Numbered from the stretch's first letter, positions 36,976 to 47,105 are shown. The stretch: 64,000 nucleotides of DNA from Lysinibacillus sp. FSL W8-0992 (GCF_038008685.1 NZ_JBBOZQ010000001.1:3596001-3660000); one strand, 5' to 3'. Notes: generated by a model from the sequence alone, not told the origin. Made by a program: numbers and translations.

Positions 36976-37950
36976 CTAGAATTTACGCTTGCCCATAAAC
37001 AAAGCGATGTCACGAAGCTTTTTCTTAATTGGATGTTTTGGTAAAGCATCTATTTCTTGTAAAGCTTTTTTTAAATACTTGTCGCTCATTTTATTAGCTT
37101 GTGTAATCGCATCAGATTTACGCACATATTGCAACATTTTTTGGCGCTCGGGCTCTGTTAATGTTCCCGCAAACACTTTTGCTAAATAAGGCTGCATCTG
37201 TTCATCATCTTTTAATAACAAAATCGGTAAAGTAATATTCCCTTGTAATAAGTCACTACCTGCTGGCTTCCCTAATTCTTTATCTGTCGCCATAATATCT
37301 AATACATCATCGATTATTTGAAAGCTCATGCCCACAAAGTAACCAAAGCGTTTCAAATGGCTTACAGTTTTGGCATCTACACCTGCTGCGACTGCACCAA
37401 TCTCACAGCTAGAAGAAATAAGTAATGCCGTTTTACGTTTAATACGTCTGAAATAATCCTTTAAGCCCTGATCCAATCTAAACTTGTCTTCGATTTGAAT
37501 AACTTCACCGTTACAAATTTCCACCATTGTTCGTGCCAAAATTTGATGAACAAGTGGGTCCTCGATTTTTGTGATGTATTCAAGTGCACGCGCAAAAATA
37601 AAATCGCCCGTGTACATTGCTACTCTGTTATTCCATTGGGATTTGACAGTTGGACGTCCTCGTCGCATATCGGAATCATCAATCACATCATCATGCACTA
37701 GCGACGCCATGTGAATGAGCTCTAAAGGCACAGCCACATTTTTCATCTTTTCGATATCATAATCGCCAAATTTTGCGCCAAGCAACACAAAAATTGGTCG
37801 GATTCGTTTGCCACCAGCTTGTAATAAATGGAGAGAAGCATCGTTAATTAAATGCGAAGACGAATTCACCGCTTTTTCTAATTCTTGTTCGATGATATCA
37901 ATATCTGACTTCAAATCGGAATAGAGTAGTTTTAACTTCATCTTTTCCAC
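36976..37950 (-). CDS. hepT: Heptaprenyl diphosphate synthase component II
   Basis: Catalytic subunit making the C35 side chain of menaquinone-7. The first aspartate-rich motif is HDDVIDDSDMRRG, the second IIDDVLDIMA, with GGKRIRP, KTALLI and GxDLLQGNITLP also visible and a C-terminal MGKRKF typical of HepT. GTG at 37950 (324 aa) has GGGGAAGG upstream; the ATG three codons later is an alternative. The frame extending to 38016 would overlap menG and is not supported. Works with HepS, encoded two genes upstream. Confidence 0.94.
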   Translation of the reverse strand: MEKMKLKLLYSDLKSDIDIIEQELEKAVNSSSHLINDASLHLLQAGGKRIRPIFVLLGAKFGDYDIEKMKNVAVPLELIHMASLVHDDVIDDSDMRRGRPTVKSQWNNRVAMYTGDFIFARALEYITKIEDPLVHQILARTMVEICNGEVIQIEDKFRLDQGLKDYFRRIKRKTALLISSSCEIGAVAAGVDAKTVSHLKRFGYFVGMSFQIIDDVLDIMATDKELGKPAGSDLLQGNITLPILLLKDDEQMQPYLAKVFAGTLTEPERQKMLQYVRKSDAITQANKMSDKYLKKALQEIDALPKHPIKKKLRDIALFMGKRKF

Positions 37951-37969
37951 GCTTGAAAACCTTCCCCCA

Positions 37970-38674
37970 TTAACGTATCTTTTTAAAGCCCATATGCATT
38001 GCCGCAGCACCGCCACTGTATGCTTTGTACGTTACTTTTTCTAAACCTGCCTGTTCAAACATTGCCGCTAGCTTTTTCATACCTGGGAAATTATTTGCCG
38101 ATTCCTGTAACCAGGAATATTCTTTATAGCTTTTCGCAAAAATTTTACCAAATATCGGCATGATAAATTTAAAATAAAAACGGAATAGTTGTCGATAGCC
38201 AGGAATTTCTGATTGCGACGTTTCTAAACATACAACCATGCCACCAGGTTTTACGACGCGATGCATTTCTTTTAACACTTGCAAATAATCAGGAACATTA
38301 CGTAGACCAAAACCAATCGTCACATAGTCAAATGTATCGTCTGGGAAAGGCAATTCCATAGCATTCCCTTGTATAAGCTCAATTTGCGGATAAGGCGTTA
38401 TTTTTTGTTCGCCCACTTTCAGCATGTTTTTACTGAAATCCAATCCCTTTACTTCGCCACTTTCTCCAACTGCCTCAGCTAACGCAATTGTCCAGTCAGC
38501 TGTTCCACAACAAACATCCAGCGCTTTCGATCCAGGCTTGACAGCCATACGCTTCATCGTATCGTTACGCCAGCCAACATGCATTTGGAAGCTAATAACG
38601 CCATTCAATTTATCATAGTTTTCCGAAATACTTTCAAATACTTCGTGAACGTGCTCTTCTTTCGATTTAGCCAT
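37970..38674 (-). CDS. menG: Demethylmenaquinone methyltransferase
   Basis: SAM-dependent last step of menaquinone synthesis (UbiE/MenG, B. subtilis menH). [13 protein letters not shown], the SAM motif [50 protein letters not shown] and the C-terminal [17 protein letters not shown] are diagnostic. ATG at 38674 (234 aa) matches the family start [16 protein letters not shown]. Sandwiched between hepS and hepT, so side chain and ring methylation are encoded together. Confidence 0.96.
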   Translation of the reverse strand: MAKSKEEHVHEVFESISENYDKLNGVISFQMHVGWRNDTMKRMAVKPGSKALDVCCGTADWTIALAEAVGESGEVKGLDFSKNMLKVGEQKITPYPQIELIQGNAMELPFPDDTFDYVTIGFGLRNVPDYLQVLKEMHRVVKPGGMVVCLETSQSEIPGYRQLFRFYFKFIMPIFGKIFAKSYKEYSWLQESANNFPGMKKLAAMFEQAGLEKVTYKAYSGGAAAMHMGFKKIR

Positions 38675-38690
38675 TTTAGTAAAACCTCTC

Positions 38691-39458
38691 TTATCCGTTT
38701 GTAGAAGCAATAGATGCCTCTACACGTGCTTGTAGAGCTTGTTTCACATCACTTTGTAAAAATGATGCTTGGTCTATCACCTGCAACAGCTCTGTTTTTA
38801 AGCGGGCAATTTTATCTTGTAAGACGCCATTGAAGGTCGTGCCTGCCTGTAATGCACTTTGTTCAAGCGCTTTACACATTAAAGATTTTTGTCCACGCTG
38901 ATACATAGCCCATTCTCTTTCTAATCGTAACAATAATAAACTCTTTTCCATTAATGGAATATAATGATGCAATGCATAAAGCTCAAAAAACTTTGCAATT
39001 AAACCTGATTCAATATTGCTTATTGAAGAACACCATTGTTCAAATGTACGCTGTTCTGCCTCATATACTTTGATTTGATGTTCGCAGCGTGTCACGATTC
39101 CTTGTGACAAATTCCGAATCAATGCGACATTTCCTGACATTGCTAAAATTTCATAATATCGTCCACTATAAAAATCCCCAGCTAAAACGGTTAGCTGCTG
39201 TTCTTTTGAAGTGGCATCTAGTTCTTTAATATGATCATGTGCCGCTAGAGCTGCATATACAATTCCAACAGTTATTGCAGCTTCCCTTTGCTCTTGTTGC
39301 CACTCTTCGCCATTCAAAAAGGGAACTAACAAGTAAAACAGTTGATTTTCATCGAGCACAGGGACTCCTGTGTATTTTTGCAAAGTTCTATGACGAACAT
39401 CCATGAAAATCTCTGTTTTTAACTGTGCAATTGAATTTTGAATGTATGTTGCATTCAT
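38691..39458 (-). CDS. hepS: Heptaprenyl diphosphate synthase component I
   Basis: Non-catalytic partner of HepT that controls substrate binding and chain length. 255 aa, all-alpha; family segments include [45 protein letters not shown] and [18 protein letters not shown] [14 protein letters not shown]. First gene of hepS-menG-hepT. GGAG lies upstream of the ATG. Sequence conservation in this family is low, but position and these segments make the call safe. Confidence 0.9.
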   Translation of the reverse strand: MNATYIQNSIAQLKTEIFMDVRHRTLQKYTGVPVLDENQLFYLLVPFLNGEEWQQEQREAAITVGIVYAALAAHDHIKELDATSKEQQLTVLAGDFYSGRYYEILAMSGNVALIRNLSQGIVTRCEHQIKVYEAEQRTFEQWCSSISNIESGLIAKFFELYALHHYIPLMEKSLLLLRLEREWAMYQRGQKSLMCKALEQSALQAGTTFNGVLQDKIARLKTELLQVIDQASFLQSDVKQALQARVEASIASTNG

Positions 39459-39771
39459 AGACCTTACTCCATTTCACTTTCAAATACGTTAATCATCTAT
39501 ATGACTTAACGTTTGCTCACTGAGTCATTATAGCATAAGCATCGTTTCGGAATAAAAAGTTTTTACTTTCACCAACATGAACGGGCAGTAGAATTCCACC
39601 ATAGAAATGCTCAGAAAAAATTGGTAGGAAATCTACTTGCCCGTAAAAACCAGTTTCAAGAACACATACTTATTGTTCTCGTATGTGTCATGCATCCGTG
39701 CACAATATAACTAACAATCATCGGCACTGTATATGGACCTTACCGATAAAAGCTACAATACAATACCTACG
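39459..39771. other. Structured intergenic region between mtrB and hepS
   Basis: 313 bases without a gene. An imperfect stem of about 20 bp joins 39582-39600 to 39623-39643 (CGGGCA...TGCCCG, TAGA/TCTA). A second stem ACACATAC/GTATGTGT joins 39662-39669 to 39681-39688. Neither ends in a clear T-run on either strand. Expected to hold the hepS promoter and leader. Confidence 0.6.
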
Positions 39772-39990
39772 TTACTTTTTTCCTTCACTTTGGATAACAC
39801 CATGTGCTGTATGGATTTGCGCTTTGCCACGAATTTTCATGGCAGATGTGTGCTCAGTAAATTGAGCAATCATGACTTCCCCTGCATCTAATTTTTCAGA
39901 ATGATGGAATTTCGTATCCGTACCACGTGTTAAGCCTATTACATGTACGCCATCTTCTTCTGCCTGAATTACTATATAATCTTGCGCCAT
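39772..39990 (-). CDS. mtrB: TRAP: tryptophan RNA-binding attenuation protein
   Basis: A 72-aa protein that forms an 11-mer ring which, loaded with tryptophan, binds (G/U)AG repeats in trp leader RNA. TRAP features: [55 protein letters not shown] stretch with the Thr/Gly tryptophan site and Lys/Arg RNA-binding residues (KFHH, KIRGKA). The ATG at 39990 is chosen because AAGGAG lies 10 bases upstream; the longer frame to 40017 covers that site. Paired with folE as in B. subtilis. No trp genes are in the window. Confidence 0.96.
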   Translation of the reverse strand: MAQDYIVIQAEEDGVHVIGLTRGTDTKFHHSEKLDAGEVMIAQFTEHTSAMKIRGKAQIHTAHGVIQSEGKK

Positions 39991-40053
39991 TGTCTGTACA
40001 CTCCTTAAATCCGACAAATTCTTAGTCCATCATAACATAATTAGACAAGCAGT

Positions 40054-40623
40054 TTAAGACATTTGAATAAATGACAAGACTTCTCTACGTTTTACCTCAT
40101 CTTGTTCATAAATGCCTCGTGCCACAGATGTAACGGTTTTAGATCCTGGTTTTTTCAGACCACGCATTGTCATGCACATATGCTCTGCCTCGATTACAAC
40201 ATAAACACCTTTTGGAGACAGCATTTCCATAATCGTATCCGCTACTGATGAAGTAATACGTTCTTGTAATTGTGGACGACGTGCAATTGTTTCAACCGCG
40301 CGACCTAATTTACTTAGTCCCGCTACAATGCCATCGTTTGGTATGTAAGCCACATGTGCTTTGCCATAAAACGGCACTAAATGATGCTCACACATTGAAT
40401 AAAATGGGATATCCTTTACAAGCACTAATTCTTCATGATCCTCATGGAAAACAGTTTTAAAATAATCTTTTGCATCTTCATGTAAGCCACTAAACATTTC
40501 AGCATACATTTTAGCAACACGTTTCGGCGTATCAAGCAATCCTTCACGATTAACATCCTCGCCTACAGCTTCTAAAATCATTTTTACTGCTTCTTCTATT
40601 TTCAATAAATCAACATTCGACAT
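40054..40623 (-). CDS. folE: GTP cyclohydrolase I
   Basis: Zinc enzyme making 7,8-dihydroneopterin triphosphate, first step of folate synthesis (mtrA in B. subtilis). 189 aa. [17 protein letters not shown], the zinc site [36 protein letters not shown] and [22 protein letters not shown] are present. CAGGAGGG precedes the ATG. Co-directional with mtrB, 63 bases upstream of it. Confidence 0.97.
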   Translation of the reverse strand: MSNVDLLKIEEAVKMILEAVGEDVNREGLLDTPKRVAKMYAEMFSGLHEDAKDYFKTVFHEDHEELVLVKDIPFYSMCEHHLVPFYGKAHVAYIPNDGIVAGLSKLGRAVETIARRPQLQERITSSVADTIMEMLSPKGVYVVIEAEHMCMTMRGLKKPGSKTVTSVARGIYEQDEVKRREVLSFIQMS

Positions 40624-40849
40624 TCGTAAAAACCCTCCTGCGTATCAAAGCATTACACATTTCCCTATGCATCGTAGCATATCCAAAAGTTAAGCGCAAA
40701 ACGACTTACCTGATTTAAAAGAAATTCAACATATCTTCTTAAAGTTTTCGTTCTTCTTGCTATGTATACAGTAAAAAACAAAGTCATCTTGTGACTAAAA
40801 TTTTGTATTTTATAGAATTACTGCCATTCATTATATTTAATAAATAAGT

Positions 40850-40892
40850 TAAAAAGAGCAGCCTTCATGCTCGTTTACATGAAGACTGCTCT
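40850..40892 (-). terminator. Terminator after hbs
   Basis: Near-perfect 15-bp stem (40855-40869 with 40878-40892), then TTTTTAAC on the minus strand. 20 bases past the hbs stop. Confidence 0.88.
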
Positions 40893-40912
40893 ATGTAACT
40901 ACTAGACGTGTA

Positions 40913-41185
40913 TTATTTTACAGCATCTTTAAGCGCTTTACCTGGTTTGAAAGCAGGTACCTTGCTAGCAGCGATTTCGATTTCTTTACCAGTTTGTGGG
41001 TTACGACCTTTACGAGCCGCACGTTCACGTACTTCAAAGTTACCAAAACCAATTAATTGTACTTTGTCACCCTTTGCAAGAGCATCTTGAATTGTATCAA
41101 ATACAGCTTCAACTGCTTTAGAAGCGTCTTTTTTAGAAAGACCTGCAGCTTCAGCAACAGAGTTTACTAATTCTGTTTTATTCAC
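40913..41185 (-). CDS. hbs: HU DNA-binding protein
   Basis: Histone-like nucleoid protein, 90 aa. [41 protein letters not shown] (beta-arm with the DNA-intercalating proline) and the [13 protein letters not shown]-terminus are classical. The likely start is GTG at 41185, 8 bases after AGGAGG; an in-frame GTG at 41194 overlaps the ribosome site. B. subtilis hbs occupies the same place between spoIVA and mtrA. Confidence 0.97.
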   Translation of the reverse strand: MNKTELVNSVAEAAGLSKKDASKAVEAVFDTIQDALAKGDKVQLIGFGNFEVRERAARKGRNPQTGKEIEIAASKVPAFKPGKALKDAVK

Positions 41186-41304
41186 ACCATTCACCTCCTC
41201 TCAAAGGGTCATGAACCAATTCTGTAAAAAGAGTAACACATAGGAAACCGCGACGCAACTGTATTCATTCATGATTATAACCAAAATATGCGTTTTTCAC
41301 CCAA

Positions 41305-41352
41305 AAAATAAAAATAACAGGACTTTTCGCATAAAAACGAATAGCCCTGCAC
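41305..41352 (-). terminator. Probable terminator after spoIVA
   Basis: Imperfect stem CAGGGCTATTCG / CGAAAAGTCCTG with a short T-rich loop, followed on the minus strand by a long T-rich run (TTATTTTTATTTTTT). Confidence 0.65.
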
Positions 41353-41384
41353 TATTTTTTTGCTCTCTAATTTCCATTTTATCT

Positions 41385-42863
41385 CTATAAAATAAAAGTA
41401 ACCAATCCTCTGTCGCCTTCATTAACCATACGCTCAATTGTTTGACGCATACGTTTTTTAGCTGTAGTAGGCACTGCACTCATTTTGTAGCGAATTCCTT
41501 CTTTTAACACTTCATGCAATGGTGTACCAAAAAGTTGTGTTTGCCAAAGTGCATCACGATCATGTAAATAAGCATGATTTAAATCTTTCAGAAGTTGCTG
41601 ACTGTGGAATTCAGAGCCAATAAGTGGAGCAAATTCTGATTCCATATCAACTCGAATAATATGATAGGATGGCGCTGTTGCCTTCATACGAACTCCATAG
41701 AAATTATTTTGCTTAATAAGTTCTGGAGCAGTTGGTTCGAACTCTTGCATCATTGGTAAAGTCACACCATATCCACTATTATCCGCTTCAGTTATTGCAT
41801 CTTTAAAGCGTTTTTGTGCTTCTTTTGCTTCAGCAGCCTCTTTAATAAATAGCAACCAATCACGCTTTGATTCAATTGGTTCATCTAACCATTCATTACA
41901 AACTGCCTTATACAATTCTCCTTGTAATGACACTCGAATGACGGCTGTACCGATTCCCGAATCTACATGAATCACTTCACTTTGATCAATAAAATCAATC
42001 TCTTTAAATGCATCAGAAGCTTGTTGCACGTCTCGAATCTTCATGACAGATGACAGTACTTCTTCCATCGAATCAATTAATGCCACGTTTAGAGGATGTG
42101 TAGCATCTAGTACATCAAGCCAATCTGGTTTCTCAACCTCAATCGTCCGAATTGGAAACTCAAATAACGCCTCTTGCAAAATATATTGAATATCAGTAGC
42201 ACGCATTTGATCGATTGAAATCGCAATTACTGGAACGTTATAACGTTCAAACAGCTCATTTCGAAGCTGTACTGTTTCTTCTCGTGCTGGCATTTGACAA
42301 TTTAACACGATAACAAAAGGTTTTCCAATTTCCTTTAATTGTGCAACAATTTCTTCTTCCGCTTTTTCTGCGGCACGACGGCTAATACCATTTACAGTTC
42401 CATCAGTTGTTACAACAATACCGATATTAGCATGATCTCGAATCACTTTATCCGTGCCAATTTTCGCCGCTTCTTGGAAAGGAATTGGCTCTGTATGCCA
42501 AGGTGTATGCACAAATTTCGGACCATTCTCATCCTCATAGCCCTTTGTACCATCAATGACATAACCTACGCAATCAGCTAAACGAATTTGGAATGTCATT
42601 TCATCTTCGCCGACCGCTATACGTGTCGCTTGAGCAGGCACAAACTTCGGCTCAGCAGTCATGATTACTGGGCCTGGCGAGCTTTGTGGCAGCTCGTCCT
42701 GTGCTCGCATTCTTTCTGTATCATCCACAATATTCGGTAACACTACAGCTTCCATTACTTTTTTTACAAATGTTGATTTACCTACACGAACTGGACCTAC
42801 AACACCAATATAAACATCGCCATTTGTGCGCTCTGCAATTTCTTTAAATACTGCTTCACTCAA
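41385..42863 (-). CDS. spoIVA: Stage IV sporulation protein A, coat-assembly ATPase
   Basis: 492-aa ATPase that polymerises on the forespore surface and anchors the spore coat. Walker A GPVRVGKSTFVKK, sensor-like TDGTVNGISRRAAEKAEE and a long alpha/beta C-terminal part ending RMVNEGDRGLVTFIL match SpoIVA. The start is TTG at 42863 with GGAGG 8 bases upstream. Found only in endospore formers, so it fixes the lifestyle of the host. Expected to be transcribed by sigma-E; that promoter was not identified. Confidence 0.97.
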   Translation of the reverse strand: MSEAVFKEIAERTNGDVYIGVVGPVRVGKSTFVKKVMEAVVLPNIVDDTERMRAQDELPQSSPGPVIMTAEPKFVPAQATRIAVGEDEMTFQIRLADCVGYVIDGTKGYEDENGPKFVHTPWHTEPIPFQEAAKIGTDKVIRDHANIGIVVTTDGTVNGISRRAAEKAEEEIVAQLKEIGKPFVIVLNCQMPAREETVQLRNELFERYNVPVIAISIDQMRATDIQYILQEALFEFPIRTIEVEKPDWLDVLDATHPLNVALIDSMEEVLSSVMKIRDVQQASDAFKEIDFIDQSEVIHVDSGIGTAVIRVSLQGELYKAVCNEWLDEPIESKRDWLLFIKEAAEAKEAQKRFKDAITEADNSGYGVTLPMMQEFEPTAPELIKQNNFYGVRMKATAPSYHIIRVDMESEFAPLIGSEFHSQQLLKDLNHAYLHDRDALWQTQLFGTPLHEVLKEGIRYKMSAVPTTAKKRMRQTIERMVNEGDRGLVTFIL

Positions 42864-42975
42864 GGTTTCTGCCTCCTTTATCTACGCTTTTTCACTATAT
42901 GCATCCACGAAGATAAATATGAAAAGCTCCTTAGTAGCAATATGAATAGAATTTATATTTCCGTTGAAAAATTGA

Positions 42976-43101
42976 TTCCGCGGAGCAAGGTAGTTTTTCC
43001 GCGGAGCAAGGTAGTTTTTCCGCGGAATCAGGTAGTAATTCCGCGAACCAGTGTGATATTTCCGCGATGTCATGCAATTATTCTGAATTGTTTGAGTGCC
43101 T
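42976..43101. repeat. 21-bp register repeat array, locus B
   Basis: TTCCGCG begins at 42976, 42997, 43018, 43039 and 43060, all exactly 21 bases apart, and TTCTGAA follows in register at 43081. The first two units are almost identical (spacer GAGCAAGGTAGTTT); later units drift outside the core. Confidence 0.93.
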
Positions 43102-43142
43102 GGCACTAATTTCGGACACTAATTTCGACAGCTATTTTAGCA

Positions 43143-43186
43143 TAAAAAAAGCCTCAATCAATTAGATATTCTCTAACGATTGAGGT
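43143..43186 (-). terminator. Terminator after the yphF-like gene
   Basis: Stem GCCTCAATC/GATTGAGG(T) with an 18-base loop, followed on the minus strand by seven T. Confidence 0.85.
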
Positions 43187-43196
43187 AATTAAAACT

Positions 43197-43985
43197 TTAT
43201 TTCGATTCGGTAGCTTTACTTTCGCTCTCTTGAGCTGCTTCCGCTTCTTCCTTCGCCTTTTTTGCATCCGCTTTATAGGCATCCATCATATAAGTTGGCT
43301 CGCCTTTTTCATCTACAGTGTATGGCACTGAATAGGCTGGAACAACTGGATATTTATCGACAAGTAATTGACGAATATCCTCGCCTGGCTTTACATCTGG
43401 CTTGTCCTCTTTTAATAGCTGACCTAAATCGATTGAATAATCCACATGCATTTCGCCATCGCCTGTCATAAATATCGGTAATTCTGCACCCGAATACGGA
43501 CTTTTGACTGTTACTTCTGATTTGTAGCCTAATTTTTCAAAGTTAATTTGGTAGACATTATCAGCAATTGCACCCTTTGTCGGAATATACTGTGTGCCCA
43601 ATTTGCGAATATTAATCTCTCGCATACGCTCCGCAGAGTTTAAATCTACTAATTTTACTTCAGCGCTGTTTTCTGGATCCCAAATAATATATTGATAAAT
43701 ACCGCCTTTTTCATATGCATTTCCTGGAATTTGCGTAATATATTTTGGCATAAGTTTTTCAAAATCGATTAAATATTTTATATAGATATCCGTATCCAAT
43801 TCACTGTTTTTAATCGGTACTAGGCCCCCTGTAGCTTCACGATATTCATTGACAGCACGTTGGACAGATGCTAATTGATCGACATCTGGCACTTGGTTTG
43901 CGGCCTTTTCCTCCTCAGGATATGCGCAACCACCTAGCAAAACGGCTATTGCCACTGTCAAAAGAAAAGCATTTAGTTTTTTCAT
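43197..43985 (-). CDS. yphF: Lipoprotein, YphF-like
   Basis: 262 aa with a lipoprotein signal peptide: basic MKK, hydrophobic core, and lipobox LLGGC with Cys20. The rest is extracytoplasmic and soluble, with a charged Ala/Glu/Lys-rich tail (KKAKEEAEAAQESES). It lies between spoIVA and a small DUF2768 membrane-protein gene, just as yphF does in B. subtilis. Function unknown; the link to spoIVA hints at a sporulation role (inference). GGGGG precedes the ATG. Confidence 0.82.
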   Translation of the reverse strand: MKKLNAFLLTVAIAVLLGGCAYPEEEKAANQVPDVDQLASVQRAVNEYREATGGLVPIKNSELDTDIYIKYLIDFEKLMPKYITQIPGNAYEKGGIYQYIIWDPENSAEVKLVDLNSAERMREINIRKLGTQYIPTKGAIADNVYQINFEKLGYKSEVTVKSPYSGAELPIFMTGDGEMHVDYSIDLGQLLKEDKPDVKPGEDIRQLLVDKYPVVPAYSVPYTVDEKGEPTYMMDAYKADAKKAKEEAEAAQESESKATESK

Positions 43986-44003
43986 TCACGTTTTTCCCCC
44001 TTT

Positions 44004-44216
44004 TTAAGCTGGCCATGTGGCAATTATAAGTACCATTAAAAATGTTCCAAGTCCAAACAGTATGTATGCTAATAAATTTACGATTGTACGTAATAAACCA
44101 TTTGAAATTTTATTGCGACCTAGATAAATTAAACCAACTGAAATAATCATAAAGCCGATACAATAAAAAGATACCCACATGATATCCAGTGCTGGCATAT
44201 GTGCTAACGGACCCAT
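44004..44216 (-). CDS. yphE: DUF2768 small membrane protein, YphE-like
   Basis: 70 aa with two membrane segments (about 12-32 and 43-66) joined by a short basic loop (LGRNKISNG). Matches the DUF2768 family and the B. subtilis position between gpsA and yphF. AAAGGTGG lies about 9 bases before the ATG. Its stop is 18 bases before the lipoprotein start, so both are probably one transcript. Function unknown. Confidence 0.82.
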   Translation of the reverse strand: MGPLAHMPALDIMWVSFYCIGFMIISVGLIYLGRNKISNGLLRTIVNLLAYILFGLGTFLMVLIIATWPA

Positions 44217-44617
44217 TTAAGTCTACCACCTTTCTTCAATGACACGAGACAATCAACGTTTATTATACTATGGGCATCCTTAAAAAAGAAGGCGCTTTCC
44301 CAAAAGTAAAAAAGGAGTGCTATAAGGTGCTTAACATGTTATTTTTTTGATATACGAAAAAAATAATCCTTCAAGCTCATATAAATTAAGGTGACCGCTA
44401 CAACATAAAACTCTCCGTGGAAATCATATCATATTTTTACTATAGGTGGAGAAATGTATCGTTATAAAAATAACTTTTAAGGCAAAAAAAGTATTATTAC
44501 CACCTATTACTTTACAATTTGTTCAAAAAAGAGACACCTCAGATCCTTCTGAGATGCCTCTTTTGTGTCCATTTCATGACAAGTTATATATTGCTTACTA
44601 GTTCAAACCATTATGAT
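44217..44617. other. Intergenic region between yphE-like gene and gpsA
   Basis: 401 AT-rich bases without a credible gene. The gpsA terminator lies at 44525-44564. An 8-codon open frame after AGGTGG near 44455 on the plus strand is too short to call. No array or REP-like element is seen here. Confidence 0.6.
44525..44564 (-). terminator. Terminator after gpsA
   Basis: Stem GAGACACCTCAGA / TCTGAGATGCCTC (one mismatch) with a 4-base loop and flanking A and T runs, about 54 bases past the gpsA stop. Confidence 0.85.
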
Positions 44618-45634
44618 TTAGTTCATCAGTTCATCGATCTCACGCTTTTTCACTCGCATCATTAATGCATCGACGGCCACTTTCGGCTCTACATCGTTAA
44701 ACAATACGCCATAAAGTTCCGTCGAAATTGGCATGGCAACATCATATTTTTCGGCCAGTTGATAGGCTGCTTTTGTTGTCCGTACGCCTTCTACTACCAT
44801 CCCCATTTGATCGAGTACTTCTGGCAGCTTCATACCTTTACCTAACATATTTCCTGCTCGCCAATTTCGAGAATGCACGCTTGTACACGTTACGATTAAA
44901 TCTCCCATGCCTGTCAGCCCTGCAAATGTAAATGGATTTCCGCCCATTTTAACACCTAGACGAGTAATTTCAGCAAGTCCACGTGTAATAAGTGCAGCCT
45001 TCGCATTATCACCATAATTTAAGCCATCTGTTATGCCTGCAGCTAACGCTATAACGTTTTTTAATGCACCGCCCATTTCCACGCCTATAACATCCTCATT
45101 CGTATATACGCGGAAAAACTGGTTCATAAACAAGTCCTGTACCTTCTCAGCCGCCTCTATATTGGCACAGGCTGCTGTAATCGTAGTTGGGGAATGTAAT
45201 ACTACTTCCTCAGCATGACTTGGCCCTGAGAGCACTACAATGTCTTCTACAAATTCAGAAGGCAAACTTTCGGCCAAAATTTCAGATATACGTTTTAATG
45301 AATCTGGCTCAATTCCCTTTGAAACATGGACAAATAATACTTTTCTGTCTAATGTAGCAATCATCTTTTCACAAGTTTCTCGTATAGCCTTAGTTGGTAC
45401 AGCTACAACGATTGTATTAGAATGTGCTACTGCCTCTGCAATATCATTTGTAGCATGTAAATTCTCTGGTAGTACCGTTTCTGGTAAATACTTTTTATTC
45501 GTATGCTGTGTATTAATTTCTTCTGCCTGATCGGCTCTATGTGTCCACACAAGGGTATCATGTCCATTTTCCGCAAGTACCATTGCAAGTGCTGATCCCC
45601 ATGAGCCTGCTCCTAGTACACAAACTCGTTCCAT
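44618..45634 (-). CDS. gpsA: Glycerol-3-phosphate dehydrogenase (NAD(P)+)
   Basis: Makes sn-glycerol-3-phosphate for phospholipids. 338 aa. Nucleotide motif VLGAGSWGSALAMVLAENGHD, VSKGIE, LSGPSHAEEV, the catalytic Lys in GGALKNVIALAAGITDG and AALITRGLAEITRLG are all standard. AAGGGGGAA precedes the ATG. It follows der, as in B. subtilis. Its product feeds acyltransferases such as the PlsY-like protein at 56 kb. Confidence 0.97.
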   Translation of the reverse strand: MERVCVLGAGSWGSALAMVLAENGHDTLVWTHRADQAEEINTQHTNKKYLPETVLPENLHATNDIAEAVAHSNTIVVAVPTKAIRETCEKMIATLDRKVLFVHVSKGIEPDSLKRISEILAESLPSEFVEDIVVLSGPSHAEEVVLHSPTTITAACANIEAAEKVQDLFMNQFFRVYTNEDVIGVEMGGALKNVIALAAGITDGLNYGDNAKAALITRGLAEITRLGVKMGGNPFTFAGLTGMGDLIVTCTSVHSRNWRAGNMLGKGMKLPEVLDQMGMVVEGVRTTKAAYQLAEKYDVAMPISTELYGVLFNDVEPKVAVDALMMRVKKREIDELMN

Positions 45635-45733
45635 TCAAATTCCCCCTTCTATTTCCTTTAGGTAAATCTTCACGGGCAAAATGCATGTTATCAAACAAAT
45701 TTTAACCAAATTGTGATTTAGCCTAGTCCTTTG

Positions 45734-45772
45734 AAAAAAGACGCCACCCAACAACAATTGTCGGGTTGGCGT
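45734..45772 (-). terminator. Terminator after der
   Basis: Stem ACGCCACCCAAC / GGGTTGGCGT with a roughly 10-base loop, then TTTTTTC on the minus strand. Confidence 0.85.
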
Positions 45773-45794
45773 ACTGAATAAGTTATATTTTAGA

Positions 45795-47105
45795 TTATGC
45801 ACGCGCACGTGTAATTAAACGAATTGGCGTCCCTTCAAAATCAAATGTTTCACGAATTCTATTTTCTAAAAATCGCTCATAAGAGAAGTGCATTAATTCC
45901 GTTTCATTTACAAATACCACAAATGTTGGTGGTTGAATCGCCACTTGTGTTGCATAGTAGATACGTAAGCGACGACCTTTATCAGTTGGCGCTGGATTAC
46001 GTGCAACCGAATCTTCAATCACTTCATTTAGAATAGATGATTGGATACGCATCGCGTGATTTTCACTTACACGCTGTACAATCGGTAAAATTTGATGCAC
46101 TCGTTGTTTTGTATTTGCTGACACGAAAATAATCGGTGCATAGTCTAAGAATAAAAAGTGTTCACGGATTTGCTGTGTAAATACATTCATTGTTTTATCG
46201 TCTTTTTCAATGGTATCCCATTTATTAACGACAATGATAATAGCTTTTCCAGCCTCATGTGCATAGCCTGCAATTTTTTTATCCTGTTCTTGAATGCCTT
46301 CTTCAGCATTAAGAACAACTAAAACAACGTCAGAACGCTCAATAGCACGTAGCGCACGTAAAACAGAATATTTCTCTGTCGTTTCGTACACTTTTCCTTT
46401 TTTACGCATACCGGCAGTATCAATAATTACATATTCATGCCCATCGTATTCGTAAGGCGTATCAATAGCATCTCGCGTTGTACCCGCAATGTTACTTACA
46501 ATGACACGATCTTGACCTAGGAACGCATTCACTAATGATGATTTCCCGACATTTGGACGACCAATTAAAGAGAATTTAATAACGTCATCTCCGTATTGAT
46601 TTTCATCTTCTTGTGGGAAGTGCTTTGCACACTCGTCTAATAAATCTCCTAAGCCTAATCCGTGGGAGCCTGAAATTGGCCAAGGTTCACCAAATCCAAG
46701 TGCATAGAAATCATAAATCATTTCACGCATATCTGGATTATCAATTTTATTTACTGCTAAAACGACCGGCTTTTTTGTTTTGTATAAAATTTTTGCAACT
46801 TGCTCATCTGCTGCTGTTACGCCTTCACGACCATTCGTCATAAAAATAATAACATCTGCTTCTTCAATAGCGATTTCAGCTTGTTGACGAATTTGTTCTA
46901 AAAACGGCTCGTCTCCAATTTCGATACCACCTGTATCAATAATATTAAAATCATGTGTTAACCACTCTGCCGAACTATAAATACGGTCACGTGTTACTCC
47001 CGGAATATCTTCCACAATCGAGACACGTTCTCCAACGATACGATTAAAAATCGTCGACTTACCTACGTTCGGACGACCTACGATGGCTACTACTGGTTTC
47101 GTCAT
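45795..47105 (-). CDS. der: Ribosome assembly GTPase Der (EngA)
   Basis: 436-aa double-GTPase needed for 50S assembly. First G domain: [24 protein letters not shown]; second: [30 protein letters not shown]; then the KH-like C-terminal domain ([23 protein letters not shown]). Order and spacing are normal. GAAGGATGA precedes the ATG. Confidence 0.98.
   Translation of the reverse strand: MTKPVVAIVGRPNVGKSTIFNRIVGERVSIVEDIPGVTRDRIYSSAEWLTHDFNIIDTGGIEIGDEPFLEQIRQQAEIAIEEADVIIFMTNGREGVTAADEQVAKILYKTKKPVVLAVNKIDNPDMREMIYDFYALGFGEPWPISGSHGLGLGDLLDECAKHFPQEDENQYGDDVIKFSLIGRPNVGKSSLVNAFLGQDRVIVSNIAGTTRDAIDTPYEYDGHEYVIIDTAGMRKKGKVYETTEKYSVLRALRAIERSDVVLVVLNAEEGIQEQDKKIAGYAHEAGKAIIIVVNKWDTIEKDDKTMNVFTQQIREHFLFLDYAPIIFVSANTKQRVHQILPIVQRVSENHAMRIQSSILNEVIEDSVARNPAPTDKGRRLRIYYATQVAIQPPTFVVFVNETELMHFSYERFLENRIRETFDFEGTPIRLITRARA

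Larger units (their letters stand above)
42864..43196. other. Intergenic region with a 21-bp repeat array
   Basis: 333 bases between the spoIVA start and the yphF-like stop without a gene. It holds the 21-bp register array (42976-43101), a short palindromic repeat (43084-43107) and the terminator of the yphF-like gene. The spoIVA promoter must lie between the array and the gene. Confidence 0.8.

Noticed and set aside
42976..43101. CRISPR array
   Set aside because: The unit is 21 bp in total with a 7-base core, far too short for repeat plus spacer, and no cas genes are present.
42882..43106. Minus-strand open frame with a 7-residue repeat (PRKNYLA)
   Set aside because: The peptide repeat is a by-product of the 21-bp DNA register; there is no ribosome site, and the same spacing occurs at other loci with no open frame.
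44455..44485. Eight-codon open frame after AGGTGG on the plus strand
   Set aside because: Too short and without any context such as a regulated downstream gene on the same strand.
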